Shown in pieces: positions 45,887 to 55,250 of a DNA stretch of 64,000 nt. Every line of letters starts with the position of its first letter. The first letter of the stretch is position 1. The notes beneath the pieces are model-generated. The model saw only the letters and a program-made list of their open reading frames with translations. It was not told the origin of the DNA and made no database searches. The DNA is from Zhongshania aliphaticivorans (lineage in GTDB: Bacteria; Pseudomonadota; Gammaproteobacteria; Pseudomonadales; Spongiibacteraceae), in assembly GCF_001586255.1 (NCBI RefSeq), contig NZ_CP014544.1, positions 1,705,501 to 1,769,500 of the forward strand, read 5' to 3'. Position numbers and translations under genes: made by a program.

Positions 45887-47530
45887 ATGAAAATAATATA
45901 TGGGCTCGTAAGAGTCAGCGTTGCAATCAGTTTGGCGATACTGGTGTCCTGCGCAGCGAACCAAGATGACCGCAGTGCGCAGTCGCCAAGTGTCAACACG
46001 GAAGTGATTATAGCGGGCTTGCAAATTGTTGACTGCCTGTTACCGGGGCAAATGCGCAAGCTTGGCAATATGACGTATCTGTCGCCGCGACGGCCAATAA
46101 AAACGACTGCAGCAGACTGTAATATTCGTGGCGGGGAGTATGTTGCCTATGATCGCGCCAACTATAAAACAGCATTAAAAATTTGGCTGCCCGCCGCTGA
46201 GCAGGGCGACGCAGAGGCGCAGTTGGCGGTCGGCGAGATTTTTGAGAAGGGCCTAGGCACCGAGCCAAATTACAAGGCCGCAGTGCTTTGGTACCAAAAA
46301 GCGGCGGCGCAGGGAAATAAAAGCGCGCAATTTAATTTGGGAACAATGTACGAGCAGGGCCTCGGTGTTGAGAAGGATAAACTACAAGCCCTTAATTTAT
46401 ATCGCGATGCCTGGGGCCTACCTGACGATAGCGTGATATTTCAAGATGCTGCACGCGCTGAACAAATGGCCTTACGCAGTGAGCTGGAAAAGCAGTTGGC
46501 GAGTAAAAGCAATCAACTCGCATTAATGGAACGTCAGCTTAACGCACTTAAAAAACAATTAGCCGATAATGATAAATCACAGAAGCTTGCTGATGGCGGC
46601 GCAGAGAAATTAGTCACCTTGGCGCAATTAGTTCAGTCACTCCAAGATGATCGCGCTAGCGTAGAGCGTCAACTGTCAACTATTCCCCGTTTGCGTACGC
46701 CCGCAACAACGCTCAAATCCAGTCCCGCGTCGAACACGCTCGGCAGTGAAATTAAGTTGGCGGACATGGATTTTGGGCGTTATTACGCCTTAGTCATTGG
46801 CAACCGAAATTATGCCCAATTAGAGAATTTACAAACACCCCTAAATGACGCCCGAGAAGTGGGCGAAATACTCGAAAAGCAATACGGTTTTCACGTTCAA
46901 CTATTATTGGATAGCGACCGCTTAACCGTTATGAAAGCGATAAATGAGCTTCACAGCGTGCTGACCGAAAATGACAATTTACTTATTTATTACGCAGGCC
47001 ACGGTTCAATGATTAATATTGGCGAGCGCGATACTGGCTATTGGCTGCCGATTAATGCGGATCCGCCACCGAATGACGCTTCTTGGGTTTCGAATGAGTT
47101 TATTAGTAATCATTTAGGCCGTATTCAGGCGAAGCGGGTTTTGGTCATTGCTGATTCTTGTTATGGCGGCTTACTTTCTTCTGCACCGGGGCACTTGTTT
47201 TTTGGGCAAAACGCCAATTCAACAAGCAGTGAATATATAAAATATAAATTACCACGCCGCTCGCGCCTATTATTGTCCTCGGGTGGCGATAAGCCGGTTA
47301 TTGACGAAGGCGGCGGCGATCATTCCGTGTTTGCTCAAGAACTAATCGATGTGCTGCGCAAAAATAAAGACGTGCTTTCTGCGCCGGATTTATATGCCAG
47401 CATACGCGGCCCAGTAAAAGTACGCGCGGCGGCGAATCAGTTTGTTCAAGAGCCGGTTTATAAAAGTATAAAAGGTGCTGGGCACGAAGTTGGTGATTTT
47501 TTCTTTGTACCTAGTAGCCTCGTGCAATAA
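45887..47530 (+). CDS. Lipoprotein with Sel1 repeats and a caspase-like (C14) domain
   Basis: 547 residues. The lipoprotein signal ends in 'LAILVSC' (Cys22). Two Sel1-type repeats cover about 88-165 ('AEAQLAVGEIFEKGLGTEPN', 'KSAQFNLGTMYEQGLGVEKD'). A coiled coil is at about 190-265 ('QLALMERQLNALKKQLADN'). A peptidase C14 domain fills about 295-545, with catalytic His372 in 'LIYYAGHGS' and Cys425 in 'IADSCYGG'. Unlike cytoplasmic prokaryotic caspases it is exported. GAGG precedes the ATG at 45887; a start at 45869 is possible. Confidence 0.88.
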   Translation: MKIIYGLVRVSVAISLAILVSCAANQDDRSAQSPSVNTEVIIAGLQIVDCLLPGQMRKLGNMTYLSPRRPIKTTAADCNIRGGEYVAYDRANYKTALKIWLPAAEQGDAEAQLAVGEIFEKGLGTEPNYKAAVLWYQKAAAQGNKSAQFNLGTMYEQGLGVEKDKLQALNLYRDAWGLPDDSVIFQDAARAEQMALRSELEKQLASKSNQLALMERQLNALKKQLADNDKSQKLADGGAEKLVTLAQLVQSLQDDRASVERQLSTIPRLRTPATTLKSSPASNTLGSEIKLADMDFGRYYALVIGNRNYAQLENLQTPLNDAREVGEILEKQYGFHVQLLLDSDRLTVMKAINELHSVLTENDNLLIYYAGHGSMINIGERDTGYWLPINADPPPNDASWVSNEFISNHLGRIQAKRVLVIADSCYGGLLSSAPGHLFFGQNANSTSSEYIKYKLPRRSRLLLSSGGDKPVIDEGGGDHSVFAQELIDVLRKNKDVLSAPDLYASIRGPVKVRAAANQFVQEPVYKSIKGAGHEVGDFFFVPSSLVQ

Positions 47531-47610
47531 GCCCCCAGTGCTTGTCGACATGCCGGAGGCTGTTGCAACAATAAAAATGGGTGAGTGCTTTTTAGATAGG
47601 GAGATTGGCA

Positions 47611-48876
47611 GTGAAAAATTTAACGCTAAACATGAGCTTTTTGCTGGGGCTGTTCGCGGCTACAACACTGGTCTTGCCAGCGAGTGCAGCCGAAAATTGC
47701 CAAGCTCGCAAGCAAACTGATTCAAATTCCGAGAATCCGCCGCCACCAACGGGGGGCGTTGGCACGGGTGGTGAGTACGTGAGCTTTGAATCACCTACAG
47801 CAGTAAGAGTCGCCGAAAGCGAGAGCCCAGAGCCGACGCAGACGGAATTAAATGATAGCTGTGGCGCTACGGTGACTGAGGGCAGCGCTAGTCAAGCGAA
47901 AGAGTTAGCAATGACCGTTCTCAATAAAATTAATAATTTGCGATCTAGGTCAGGCAATACCAATCAGACAGCTGGTTTGAATTTTTCACCTCTTGGTGGC
48001 GCAGCTAGCGCTGATAATGCGCTACTTGATGACAGTCGCCTGTCTCTGTTCAGTTTTACGGAATACACCAAGCGGGACCGCGAGGCAACGGCCAGCAGTG
48101 GTGGTTATGATCAAGAGAGCAATGCGATAACCATAGGCTTCGATTACCGTGTTGATGAGGCAAGCTTTGCAGGTATGTCGATCAGTGTCAGTGATGGTGA
48201 CAGTGATCTAGACAGTCGTTTGGGTGGTAGTGAGGTGTCGTCGCTAATGCTGGGAAGCCACGGTGCTAAATATTGGGACAGCCATTATATATCGGCGTTT
48301 CTAGCTTATGGGGCAATCGATATTGATGTGGATCGCAGCACCACAAGCGATGCATTTTCGGCGTCAACCGAGGGTGATTATTGGTATGCTGATTTTACCG
48401 TAGGCGCTGATTATGACTACGGCCCGCTGAGATTAAACCCGAGTGTGCGGGCCTTATTTATGCGAGGTGAGGTGGACAGCTACACCGAGCGGTCTGCCTC
48501 CGGTAGTGGGGCGGTGCGCAGTGTCAATGCCCAAGATATCGACTCTACTGTTTTGAGTTTGGCTGTGCAGGCAGACTATTCTTTATTGCAGTCCTGGGGC
48601 GTGCTGTCACCATCGGTGCGGGCGGAATTTAATTTTGATCAGGGTGATGCCTATAAGACGAATGGCCAGACCTTGAATGATGCTGATAAAAGCTTCCTCG
48701 CGAGTATTTCTGATCAGTCTGACGAGCCGGATTCGAGTACCTTAGCGCTTTCCTTCGGCGTGGCTGCGCAATTTAAGCGCGGCTTGGCGGCCTATGCGGC
48801 TTATGAGCGTTTGTTAATGCATGACTATATGAATAAATATACCGCGACCATAGGCTTACGCATTGAATTACCTTAA
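47611..48876 (+). CDS. Outer-membrane protein with an autotransporter-type beta-barrel
   Basis: 421 residues from a GTG with GGGAG 8 bp upstream. The signal peptide ends near 'ASAAEN'. Residues 30-120 are polar and low-complexity, rich in Pro, Ser and Glu. About 150-421 form an autotransporter-like barrel: alternating strands such as 'YWYADFTVGADYDYGPLRLN', 'SVRALFMRGEVDSYTERSAS' and 'VLSPSVRAEFNFDQGDAY'. There is no passenger domain. The C-terminus ends in Pro instead of the usual aromatic residue, which could affect BAM recognition. It follows the caspase-like lipoprotein by 80 bp. Confidence 0.75.
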   Translation: MKNLTLNMSFLLGLFAATTLVLPASAAENCQARKQTDSNSENPPPPTGGVGTGGEYVSFESPTAVRVAESESPEPTQTELNDSCGATVTEGSASQAKELAMTVLNKINNLRSRSGNTNQTAGLNFSPLGGAASADNALLDDSRLSLFSFTEYTKRDREATASSGGYDQESNAITIGFDYRVDEASFAGMSISVSDGDSDLDSRLGGSEVSSLMLGSHGAKYWDSHYISAFLAYGAIDIDVDRSTTSDAFSASTEGDYWYADFTVGADYDYGPLRLNPSVRALFMRGEVDSYTERSASGSGAVRSVNAQDIDSTVLSLAVQADYSLLQSWGVLSPSVRAEFNFDQGDAYKTNGQTLNDADKSFLASISDQSDEPDSSTLALSFGVAAQFKRGLAAYAAYERLLMHDYMNKYTATIGLRIELP

Positions 48877-48902
48877 TGGGCTGAGCAATTAGTGCTTTAT
48901 CA

Positions 48903-49697
48903 GTGAATGCGCCTCGGTATGGGTATGTTTTCACTATTGTATGGATGTTAATGCTCGCTGCCTGTGCCACGCCGACTCAACGTATTGACGTCACCGCAGA
49001 GCGTTTGGGTATGACTAAGGGGCTTGTTGAGGGGCTTAACTTCCGTCATGTTACTTACGCCAAGCCTCACTCAACGACAAAAACACTGCATATTTATCTC
49101 GACGGTGATGGTAGTCCTTGGCGACACGGTCGATATATTGCCAATGACCCGACGCCCAGAAATCCCTTAGTCTTAGGCTTGGCCAGTCTTGATACAGAGG
49201 CCGATGTCGTCTATCTGGGGCGACCCTGCTATTTGGGTTTGCATGATGAGCCAATGTGCAACAAGAATCTGTGGACGTCGGCACGTTATGGTGACGCGGT
49301 GGTACGGAGTATGGCAGCTGCCGCGCAGGCGTTGATACAAGAGCGGGGGGCAAACAGCGTCAGCCTGATTGGTTTCAGTGGCGGCGGTAGCTTAGCAATG
49401 TTAATGCTCGCCTATATGGTGTCTGTAGACGAAGTGGTTACTGTGGCTGCGAATTTAGATACAGACGGCTGGGCGAAACATCATGGGTATTTGCCCTTGC
49501 ATGAGTCGCTGAATCCCATGCTGTTGCGTTATCCCACACATGTCAGGTATCGGCATTTTTCTGGTGAACATGACGATAATGTTCCCACCCAACTGACGCG
49601 GGCATTTATTGCCCGGCACGGTGGCGAATTAGTCCTAGTCCCGAACTTTAGCCATCATTGCTGCTGGCGCGAGCAGTGGCCAGACTTAATCAAATAG
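48903..49697 (+). CDS. Lipoprotein serine hydrolase (alpha/beta fold)
   Basis: 264 residues from a GTG start. The signal peptide ends in the lipobox 'LAAC' (Cys about 21). The nucleophile elbow is 'SLIGFSGGGSLAML' (Ser in GFSGG). 'HIYLDGDGSPW' looks like the oxyanion strand, and a C-terminal His occurs in 'PNFSHHCCWREQW'; an Asp in 'SGEHDDNVP' could complete the triad. It should act in the periplasm or at the outer membrane. Substrate unknown. Confidence 0.72.
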   Translation: MNAPRYGYVFTIVWMLMLAACATPTQRIDVTAERLGMTKGLVEGLNFRHVTYAKPHSTTKTLHIYLDGDGSPWRHGRYIANDPTPRNPLVLGLASLDTEADVVYLGRPCYLGLHDEPMCNKNLWTSARYGDAVVRSMAAAAQALIQERGANSVSLIGFSGGGSLAMLMLAYMVSVDEVVTVAANLDTDGWAKHHGYLPLHESLNPMLLRYPTHVRYRHFSGEHDDNVPTQLTRAFIARHGGELVLVPNFSHHCCWREQWPDLIK

Positions 49698-49755
49698 TAG
49701 TGGGCTGTTTAAGCCGTTCTAATAGCAATTGGCGTGTTGGTGCTGAGGATTGAAG

Positions 49756-49905
49756 ATGAGTGAACAGGACAAAACCCGTATCAGTACCCTCGTTCCCTCC
49801 GCGCGCGATGACGATGCAACACAAGTATCTTTTGATGCAGACGGTACTGATTTGTTATCGCCGCGCGGTCAGGGGGGGCGCGGACATCGAGGCGAACAAC
49901 GATAA
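49756..49905 (+). pseudogene. Probable true N-terminus of the Ser/Thr kinase, out of frame with its body
   Basis: An ATG at 49756 with GAGG at good spacing opens a 49-codon frame beginning '[20 protein letters not shown]'. It ends at TAA 49903-49905 because it passes a run of seven G (49872-49878). If one G is removed, the frame continues into the kinase frame as '...[20 protein letters not shown]'. Both halves carry the same [D]-[KA]-T-x-[LIV] motifs (DKTRI, DATQV, DKTAL, DATLL), which supports that they belong together. Confidence 0.65.
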
Positions 49906-51259
49906 AACAGCGTTAGTAAACGATGACGCGACCCTGCTAAGTGATGTCACTGAGCTGGCTAGTGTGCCGGAAGAGAATACCGCTTTTTTTATTGATGACG
50001 GGGGCTCCGATGGCCCGCGCCAGCCCCTGGGCTTTAATGTTGGCAGTGTGCTTAAAGATCGATTTCGCCTGGAGAAAAAGCTTGGAGAGGGCGGTATGGG
50101 AGCCGTGTTTCTCGCTGTCGATGAACGCAAATTAGAGGCCAAGCACAAGGACCCCTATGTGGCGATCAAACTGATCGCCGGTGACTTTTCGCAAGACCCG
50201 CTGGCCTATATTGCGCTGCAGCGCGAAACCGATAAGTCACAAAAGCTCGCTCACCCCAATATTATTACGGTCTACGATTTTGATCGTGACGGTGATGTGT
50301 TCTTCATGACGATGGAGGCCTTAAAGGGCCGCACGCTTGATGAAATCATTAATGATAGGGCGCATTGCCAGCGTCATGCACGGAGCTATATTGAGGCTCT
50401 CGCGCAAGGGATTGCCTATGCCCACAAACGCAATATTGTGCACTCGGATCTTAAACCCGCGAATATTTTTGTAACCGACGAAGGTGTTATAAAGGTATTG
50501 GATTTTGGCATCGCGCGGGCCTTATATGGGGGCGGAGATGATATTGGTGAAGTTGTCGGCCTGACCCCAGGCTACGCAAGCTGTGAAATGTTTGCCGCGG
50601 CGCCACCGCACACCTCAGACGATGTCTATGCGATAGGGATCATTGCCTATCAGTTGTATACCGGCGAGCACCCGTTTGCCAAGAAAAAGGCCACCCTCGC
50701 GCGTGATCAGGGCTTAAAACCAAAGCGAATCAAAGGCATTCCACTTTATCAGTGGCAGGCCATAAACAATGCCTTGGCTTTTGATCGAGACGCGCGCTGT
50801 GCTGATGCGGGGCAATTTTATCGGCAATTTAGCGGCGCCGGACGGCGAGTAAAGCAGCTTAGCGTTGCGCTGTTAGTCGTCGTGCTGTCGGCAATTGCTT
50901 TCTTTGCCGTGTATGAGCCGGAAATCGGGCCTGACATCCCGTTTAGCGAGTTACCGGTCGCGGTGCAGCAACAGTTGACATCACATTTAGCTGAAGCCGA
51001 TTTAGCATTGAAGTTTGGCGATATTAACGGTGCGCTGCACTACCTAGATCGGGCCTATGTGCTGCATCCGCACAACCGCGAAGTAATGAAAAAGCTAGAC
51101 CGTTTAGTTGTGGCGATGAGCGAAGCGATTATCGCTGCGTCAGCAGAGCCAAGGCAGCGAGTTCAGCAAATAGATGAGCTTTTGAAGTACGAGTCTTTGG
51201 CCCAGAACCCGGAGTTACTAGGCCTGAAGAAATCCTTACTTAGCCATCAATCTCAGTAA
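49760..51259 (+). CDS. Transmembrane Ser/Thr protein kinase (PknB/PpkA type)
   Basis: 499 residues in the open frame that starts at GTG 49760. The kinase domain covers about 100-345, with '[10 protein letters not shown]' (P-loop), Lys137 ('VAIKLI'), Asp230 in the catalytic loop '[10 protein letters not shown]' (Ser where RD kinases have Arg) and 'DFGIA' (Asp248). A membrane helix is at about 369-391, and the C-terminal part (about 395-499) has a TPR-like pattern and lies outside the cytoplasm. The first 40 residues of this frame look unnatural; see the separate entry on the G7 tract. The gene's end overlaps cysK by 20 bp on the opposite strand. Confidence 0.88.
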   Translation: MNRTKPVSVPSFPPRAMTMQHKYLLMQTVLICYRRAVRGGADIEANNDKTALVNDDATLLSDVTELASVPEENTAFFIDDGGSDGPRQPLGFNVGSVLKDRFRLEKKLGEGGMGAVFLAVDERKLEAKHKDPYVAIKLIAGDFSQDPLAYIALQRETDKSQKLAHPNIITVYDFDRDGDVFFMTMEALKGRTLDEIINDRAHCQRHARSYIEALAQGIAYAHKRNIVHSDLKPANIFVTDEGVIKVLDFGIARALYGGGDDIGEVVGLTPGYASCEMFAAAPPHTSDDVYAIGIIAYQLYTGEHPFAKKKATLARDQGLKPKRIKGIPLYQWQAINNALAFDRDARCADAGQFYRQFSGAGRRVKQLSVALLVVVLSAIAFFAVYEPEIGPDIPFSELPVAVQQQLTSHLAEADLALKFGDINGALHYLDRAYVLHPHNREVMKKLDRLVVAMSEAIIAASAEPRQRVQQIDELLKYESLAQNPELLGLKKSLLSHQSQ

Positions 51260-52202
51260 AGGCACCGGCAAATAAGGCTGAGCTTAAGTAGCGTTCCGCC
51301 GAATCCGGAAGGATTGCCACAATCGTTTTACCGGCGTTTTCAGGTCGACTGGCGACGCGCTCAGCGACCGCCATCGCCGCACCGCTAGAAATACCGGCTA
51401 AAATACCTTCCTCTTTCATTAAACGATGTGCCCATTGCATGGCTTCGTCGTCGTCGATGGCTTCCACTGCATCAACCATGTTCAAATCAAGATTGTCGGG
51501 CAGAAAACCGGCGCCGATACCTTGAATTTTGTGGGGTGCATGCTGGACTTCGCCGCCATTGAGAGCACTGCGAATGAGGTTGGTAGAGCTGGGTTCTACG
51601 GCAATGGTGGTGATTGCCTTGCCACACTGGTTTTTAATATACCGCGATATACCCGATAGCGTGCCACCGGTGCCTACCCCTGCGACCAAAATATCAATTT
51701 CGCCCTTGGTGTCCTCCCATATCTCGGGGCCGGTGGTACGTTCGTGAATAGCTGGGTTCGCGGGATTGCTAAATTGCTGAGGCATAAAATAGCGTTCAGG
51801 GTCGCTGGCCACGATGGCTTCAGCGGCCGCAATGGCGGCTTTCATGCCCTTGCTGCCGTCGCTCAGAACCAGTTTGGCGCCGAGGGCGAGTAAGACCTTG
51901 CGCCGCTCCATGCTCATGGTACTGGGCATGGTGAGGGTGATTGGGTAGCCCCGCGCGGCGGCGACAAAAGCCAAAGCAATACCCGTGTTCCCGCTGGTGG
52001 GCTCAACAATCTCCATGCCTGCTTTGAGACTGCCATCTTGCTCTGCCTGCCAGATCATATTGGCGCCGATACGGCACTTGACGCTATTGGCAGGGTTGCG
52101 GCTTTCCATTTTCACCAGAATATTGTGCTGGCTGATACGTTTCACTTTAATGAGGGGGGTGTTGCCAATGGTGAGGCTGAGGTCATCGTAAGGGGCGGTC
52201 AT
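51240..52202 (-). CDS. cysK: O-acetylserine sulfhydrylase (cysteine synthase A)
   Basis: 320 residues, PLP enzyme. '[12 protein letters not shown]', the PLP Lys in '[20 protein letters not shown]', '[20 protein letters not shown]', '[16 protein letters not shown]' and '[13 protein letters not shown]' match CysK more closely than CysM ([12 protein letters not shown] instead of SVKDRAA). It makes cysteine from O-acetylserine and sulphide. The ATG at 52202 has GGAG 6 bp upstream; the frame also opens four codons earlier at 52214. It is convergent with the kinase gene and overlaps its end. Confidence 0.92.
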   Translation of the reverse strand: MTAPYDDLSLTIGNTPLIKVKRISQHNILVKMESRNPANSVKCRIGANMIWQAEQDGSLKAGMEIVEPTSGNTGIALAFVAAARGYPITLTMPSTMSMERRKVLLALGAKLVLSDGSKGMKAAIAAAEAIVASDPERYFMPQQFSNPANPAIHERTTGPEIWEDTKGEIDILVAGVGTGGTLSGISRYIKNQCGKAITTIAVEPSSTNLIRSALNGGEVQHAPHKIQGIGAGFLPDNLDLNMVDAVEAIDDDEAMQWAHRLMKEEGILAGISSGAAMAVAERVASRPENAGKTIVAILPDSAERYLSSALFAGAFTEIDG

Positions 52203-52399
52203 GGTCGTCTCCAATAGCCTGAAATGTCATTTATTAGGTACTTCTGGCTTTATTTCGCCAAACTGGCACCGAAAGTGGATTGTATAGCTGGCCTGATTTG
52301 TAATTGCCTTATAATGCCAGCTTGGGTAGTCTTCTGCGCAGTCATTTTAATCATCGCCTGAGCAGTTTAGAACAGTGCGACAAGTTTTAGGGAATACGA

Positions 52400-53248
52400 A
52401 TGAAATTTACCGGTACGGATTCATATGTTTCAACTGACGACCTGAGTATGGCTGTCAACGCGGCGGTGACTTTACAGCGTCCGCTGTTAATCAAGGGTGA
52501 GCCGGGTACCGGTAAAACCCTATTGGCTGAACAAGTCGCTGAATCAATGGGCAAAACCCTAATTCAATGGCACATTAAATCGACGACCAAGGCTCAGCAG
52601 GGCTTGTATGAGTACGATGCGGTTTCACGTTTGCGCGATTCCCAGCTGGGTAATGAGAAAGTAAAAGATATCAGCAACTATATCCGTCGCGGCAAGCTTT
52701 GGGAGGCTTTTGCAGCCGATGAGCAAGTGGTGTTATTGATTGATGAAATTGATAAGGCCGATATTGAATTTCCCAATGATTTGCTTGTTGAGCTTGATCG
52801 CATGGAATTCTTTGTTTATGAGACGGGCGAAACCGTTAAAGCTAAGCACCGACCAATTATTATCATTACCAGTAATAATGAAAAAGAATTGCCAGACGCC
52901 TTTTTGCGCCGCTGCTTTTTCCACTTTATAACCTTCCCAAGCCGGGAAACCATGCAGAAGATTGTTGCGGTGCATTATCCAAATATCGCTAAAGAGCTGG
53001 TGGCCGAGGCGATGGAAGTTTTCTTTGAAATTCGTAAAATTCCTGGTTTAAAGAAAAAGCCCTCAACTTCAGAGTTAATAGACTGGCTGAAGTTGCTACT
53101 GGCGGATGAGATTCCAGGTGAAATTCTTAAAAACCGTGATGCCAGCAAGGCGATACCGCCGCTGTACGGCGCGCTGTTGAAAAATGAACAGGATGTCCAT
53201 TTGCTTGAGCGTTTGGCCTTTATGCATCGCCGCGATGGCCGCAATTAA
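52400..53248 (+). CDS. MoxR-type AAA+ ATPase
   Basis: 282 residues. Walker A 'GEPGTGKTLL', Walker B 'LLIDEIDKADIEFPNDLL', sensor I 'IIITSNNEKELPD' and arginine finger 'LRRCFFHFI'. MoxR-type ATPases act as chaperones together with a VWA partner, here encoded 3 bp downstream. A TATAAT occurs at 52310-52315 upstream without a clear -35. Confidence 0.92.
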   Translation: MKFTGTDSYVSTDDLSMAVNAAVTLQRPLLIKGEPGTGKTLLAEQVAESMGKTLIQWHIKSTTKAQQGLYEYDAVSRLRDSQLGNEKVKDISNYIRRGKLWEAFAADEQVVLLIDEIDKADIEFPNDLLVELDRMEFFVYETGETVKAKHRPIIIITSNNEKELPDAFLRRCFFHFITFPSRETMQKIVAVHYPNIAKELVAEAMEVFFEIRKIPGLKKKPSTSELIDWLKLLLADEIPGEILKNRDASKAIPPLYGALLKNEQDVHLLERLAFMHRRDGRN

Positions 53249-53251
53249 ATT

Positions 53252-54427
53252 ATGCTAGTTCAATTTTTTCTCAGTTTACGCAATGCCGGTGTGCCGGTAA
53301 CCATTCGCGAACTGCTCGATTTATTGGCAGGGCTGCAAGCACGCCTAGCGTTTGTCGATGTCGACGAGTTTTATCAGTTGGCACGACTGTGCATGGTCAA
53401 GGATGAGAAGTATTACGACCGCTTCGATAAAGCCTTTGGTCGCTACTTTAGCGATCTCAGCAGCCTCGACGATATTATTGAGGCGATGATTCCTGACGAT
53501 TGGCTACGTAAGGAGTTTCTTAAGCAACTTAGCGAAGAAGAAAAAGCCAAGATTGAGTCTTTGGGCGGCCTAGATAAGCTGATCGAAGAGTTTAAAAAGC
53601 GTCTTGAAGAGCAAAAAGGTCGGCACGCTGGCGGTAACAAATGGATCGGCACCGGCGGCACCTCGCCCTATGGTCATAGTGGTTACAATCCAGAAGGCAT
53701 TCGCATTGGCGGCGAAAGTCAGAATAAAAAAGCGATTAAAGTGTGGGAGCGTCGTGACTTCAAAAATCTCGACGACAACGTTGAACTAGGAACGCGCAAT
53801 ATCAAGGTTGCCTTGCGCCGCCTGCGTAAATTTGCGCGCACTGGCGCTGCCGACGAATTAGATATCAACGATACTATTTCCTCCACAGCCAAGAATGGCG
53901 GCATGCTGGATTTAAAGATGGTGCCAGAGCGCCACAACGCGGTGAAAGTGCTGTTGTTCTTTGATGTGGGTGGCTCTATGGATCCCCATATTAAAGTCTG
54001 TGAGGAGCTGTTCTCGGCTGCGCGCAGTGAATTTAAGCACATGGAGTATTATTACTTCCATAACTACATCTATGAGTCGGTCTGGGATAATAATATGCGC
54101 CGTCACGCCAAGCGCATTCAAATGCTGGATATCCTGCATAAATACAGCTCGGATTATAAAGTGATTTTTGTGGGTGACGCGTCGATGTCGCCCTATGAAA
54201 TTGTTCAGCCTGGTGGCAGTGTTGAGCATTGGAATGAGGAGGCGGGGGAGGCGTGGATGCGACGCCTGCGCGAGACCTACGATAAAGTGGCTTGGTTAAA
54301 CCCAGTGCCGCCATCTGACTGGGGTTGGACCCAATCTATTAAAATGGTTGAACAGCAGCTTGAAGGGCATATGTACCCGATGACTTTGGGCGGGCTTGAG
54401 CAGGCCATGACCTATTTAGCTAAATAA
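53252..54427 (+). CDS. VWA domain protein (CoxE-like), MoxR partner
   Basis: 391 residues. The N-terminal part (about 1-150) is the CoxE-type helical region; the von Willebrand A domain (about 225-380) keeps a MIDAS-like motif 'FFDVGGSMDPHI' (DxGxS) and 'VIFVGDASMSPYE'. No signal peptide or membrane segment. With the MoxR ATPase it forms a standard pair in many gammaproteobacteria, of unknown client. Confidence 0.92.
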   Translation: MLVQFFLSLRNAGVPVTIRELLDLLAGLQARLAFVDVDEFYQLARLCMVKDEKYYDRFDKAFGRYFSDLSSLDDIIEAMIPDDWLRKEFLKQLSEEEKAKIESLGGLDKLIEEFKKRLEEQKGRHAGGNKWIGTGGTSPYGHSGYNPEGIRIGGESQNKKAIKVWERRDFKNLDDNVELGTRNIKVALRRLRKFARTGAADELDINDTISSTAKNGGMLDLKMVPERHNAVKVLLFFDVGGSMDPHIKVCEELFSAARSEFKHMEYYYFHNYIYESVWDNNMRRHAKRIQMLDILHKYSSDYKVIFVGDASMSPYEIVQPGGSVEHWNEEAGEAWMRRLRETYDKVAWLNPVPPSDWGWTQSIKMVEQQLEGHMYPMTLGGLEQAMTYLAK

Positions 54428-54433
54428 ATCTAA

Positions 54434-54462
54434 GCGCAAACGCTAGCCTCTATCGTTTGCGC
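54434..54462. terminator. Bidirectional hairpin between the VWA and SpoU genes
   Basis: GCGCAAACG (54434-54442), 11-nt loop, CGTTTGCGC (54454-54462). It lies 7 bp after the VWA stop and 20 bp from the converging SpoU stop. The flanks are only moderately T-rich, so termination is likely but not certain. Confidence 0.7.
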
Positions 54463-54482
54463 CCTTCTCTTATCTCGCTCGA

Positions 54483-55250
54483 TCAAACCCCGCTAAAGGC
54501 AATTAATGCAGCTGTCACCGCGACATTCAGCGACTCGACGCCGTTGTGCATAGGGATTTTTAAGCGGGTATTGCAGCGCTTTTCTAAGTTGCGACTCACG
54601 CCCTCAGTTTCATTGCCAAGAATATAAACCATGCTGCCCTGTGCTTTGTAATCAAAAAGCGAGTGTTCCGCGTGGGACGATAAGCAGCACAGGGTGGCAC
54701 CGTCGTCTTTCATTCGCAGTAACTCGGCATCCAAATCTTCACAGTGATATATCGGCGCTTTAAAGAGGGTGCCAGCGCTGGCTTTGATGACTAAGGCGGT
54801 AAGTGGCGCACCACCTCGACGCGGTAAGATCAGGCCGTCAATACCGCTGGCTGCCACCGACCGAATAATCATACCCAGATTCTGCGGGTTGGTAATGCGG
54901 TCTAGGGCAATATAACGGCGCGGCGCGGCCTGTAAATGATCGGCGCTAATGGCGTTGCAGGGCTGGTAGGCGCTGAGCTGCAGATCGGCGGCAACTCCTT
55001 GATCTTGTTTGCCGTTTTTAGAAATGCGCGACAGGGCTTTACGCTCGTGCATTTCAATCGCAATGCCGCGTTGTTCGGCAAGTTGGCGTAACTCGCGAAT
55101 AATGCCGTCTTCTTTGTTGCTGTGGGCGAGATGAAGCTTGTAAACCTGCATGCCAGGATCTTGCAGGGCTTCCAGTACCGGCTTGCGACCATAGATTGTT
55201 AGTAGCTGGTCGAAAAAGGTCTTACGTTGCTGATAGTTCTCGCTGCTCAT
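54483..55250 (-). CDS. SpoU/TrmH family RNA 2'-O-ribose methyltransferase
   Basis: 255 residues. SPOUT motifs are 'DRITNPQNLGMIIRSVAASG' (motif 1), 'VYILGNETEGVSRNLEKRCN' (motif 2) and 'VESLNVAVTAALIAF' (motif 3); the N-terminal substrate-binding domain is about 15-95. It probably methylates rRNA or tRNA. It resembles RlmB but the target cannot be told from the sequence alone. Confidence 0.9.
   Translation of the reverse strand: MSSENYQQRKTFFDQLLTIYGRKPVLEALQDPGMQVYKLHLAHSNKEDGIIRELRQLAEQRGIAIEMHERKALSRISKNGKQDQGVAADLQLSAYQPCNAISADHLQAAPRRYIALDRITNPQNLGMIIRSVAASGIDGLILPRRGGAPLTALVIKASAGTLFKAPIYHCEDLDAELLRMKDDGATLCCLSSHAEHSLFDYKAQGSMVYILGNETEGVSRNLEKRCNTRLKIPMHNGVESLNVAVTAALIAFSGV

Noticed and set aside
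45003-51259. Type VI secretion locus, because of the kinase and FHA proteins.
   Set aside because: No tss genes (sheath, VgrG, TssM and so on) are found in the window.
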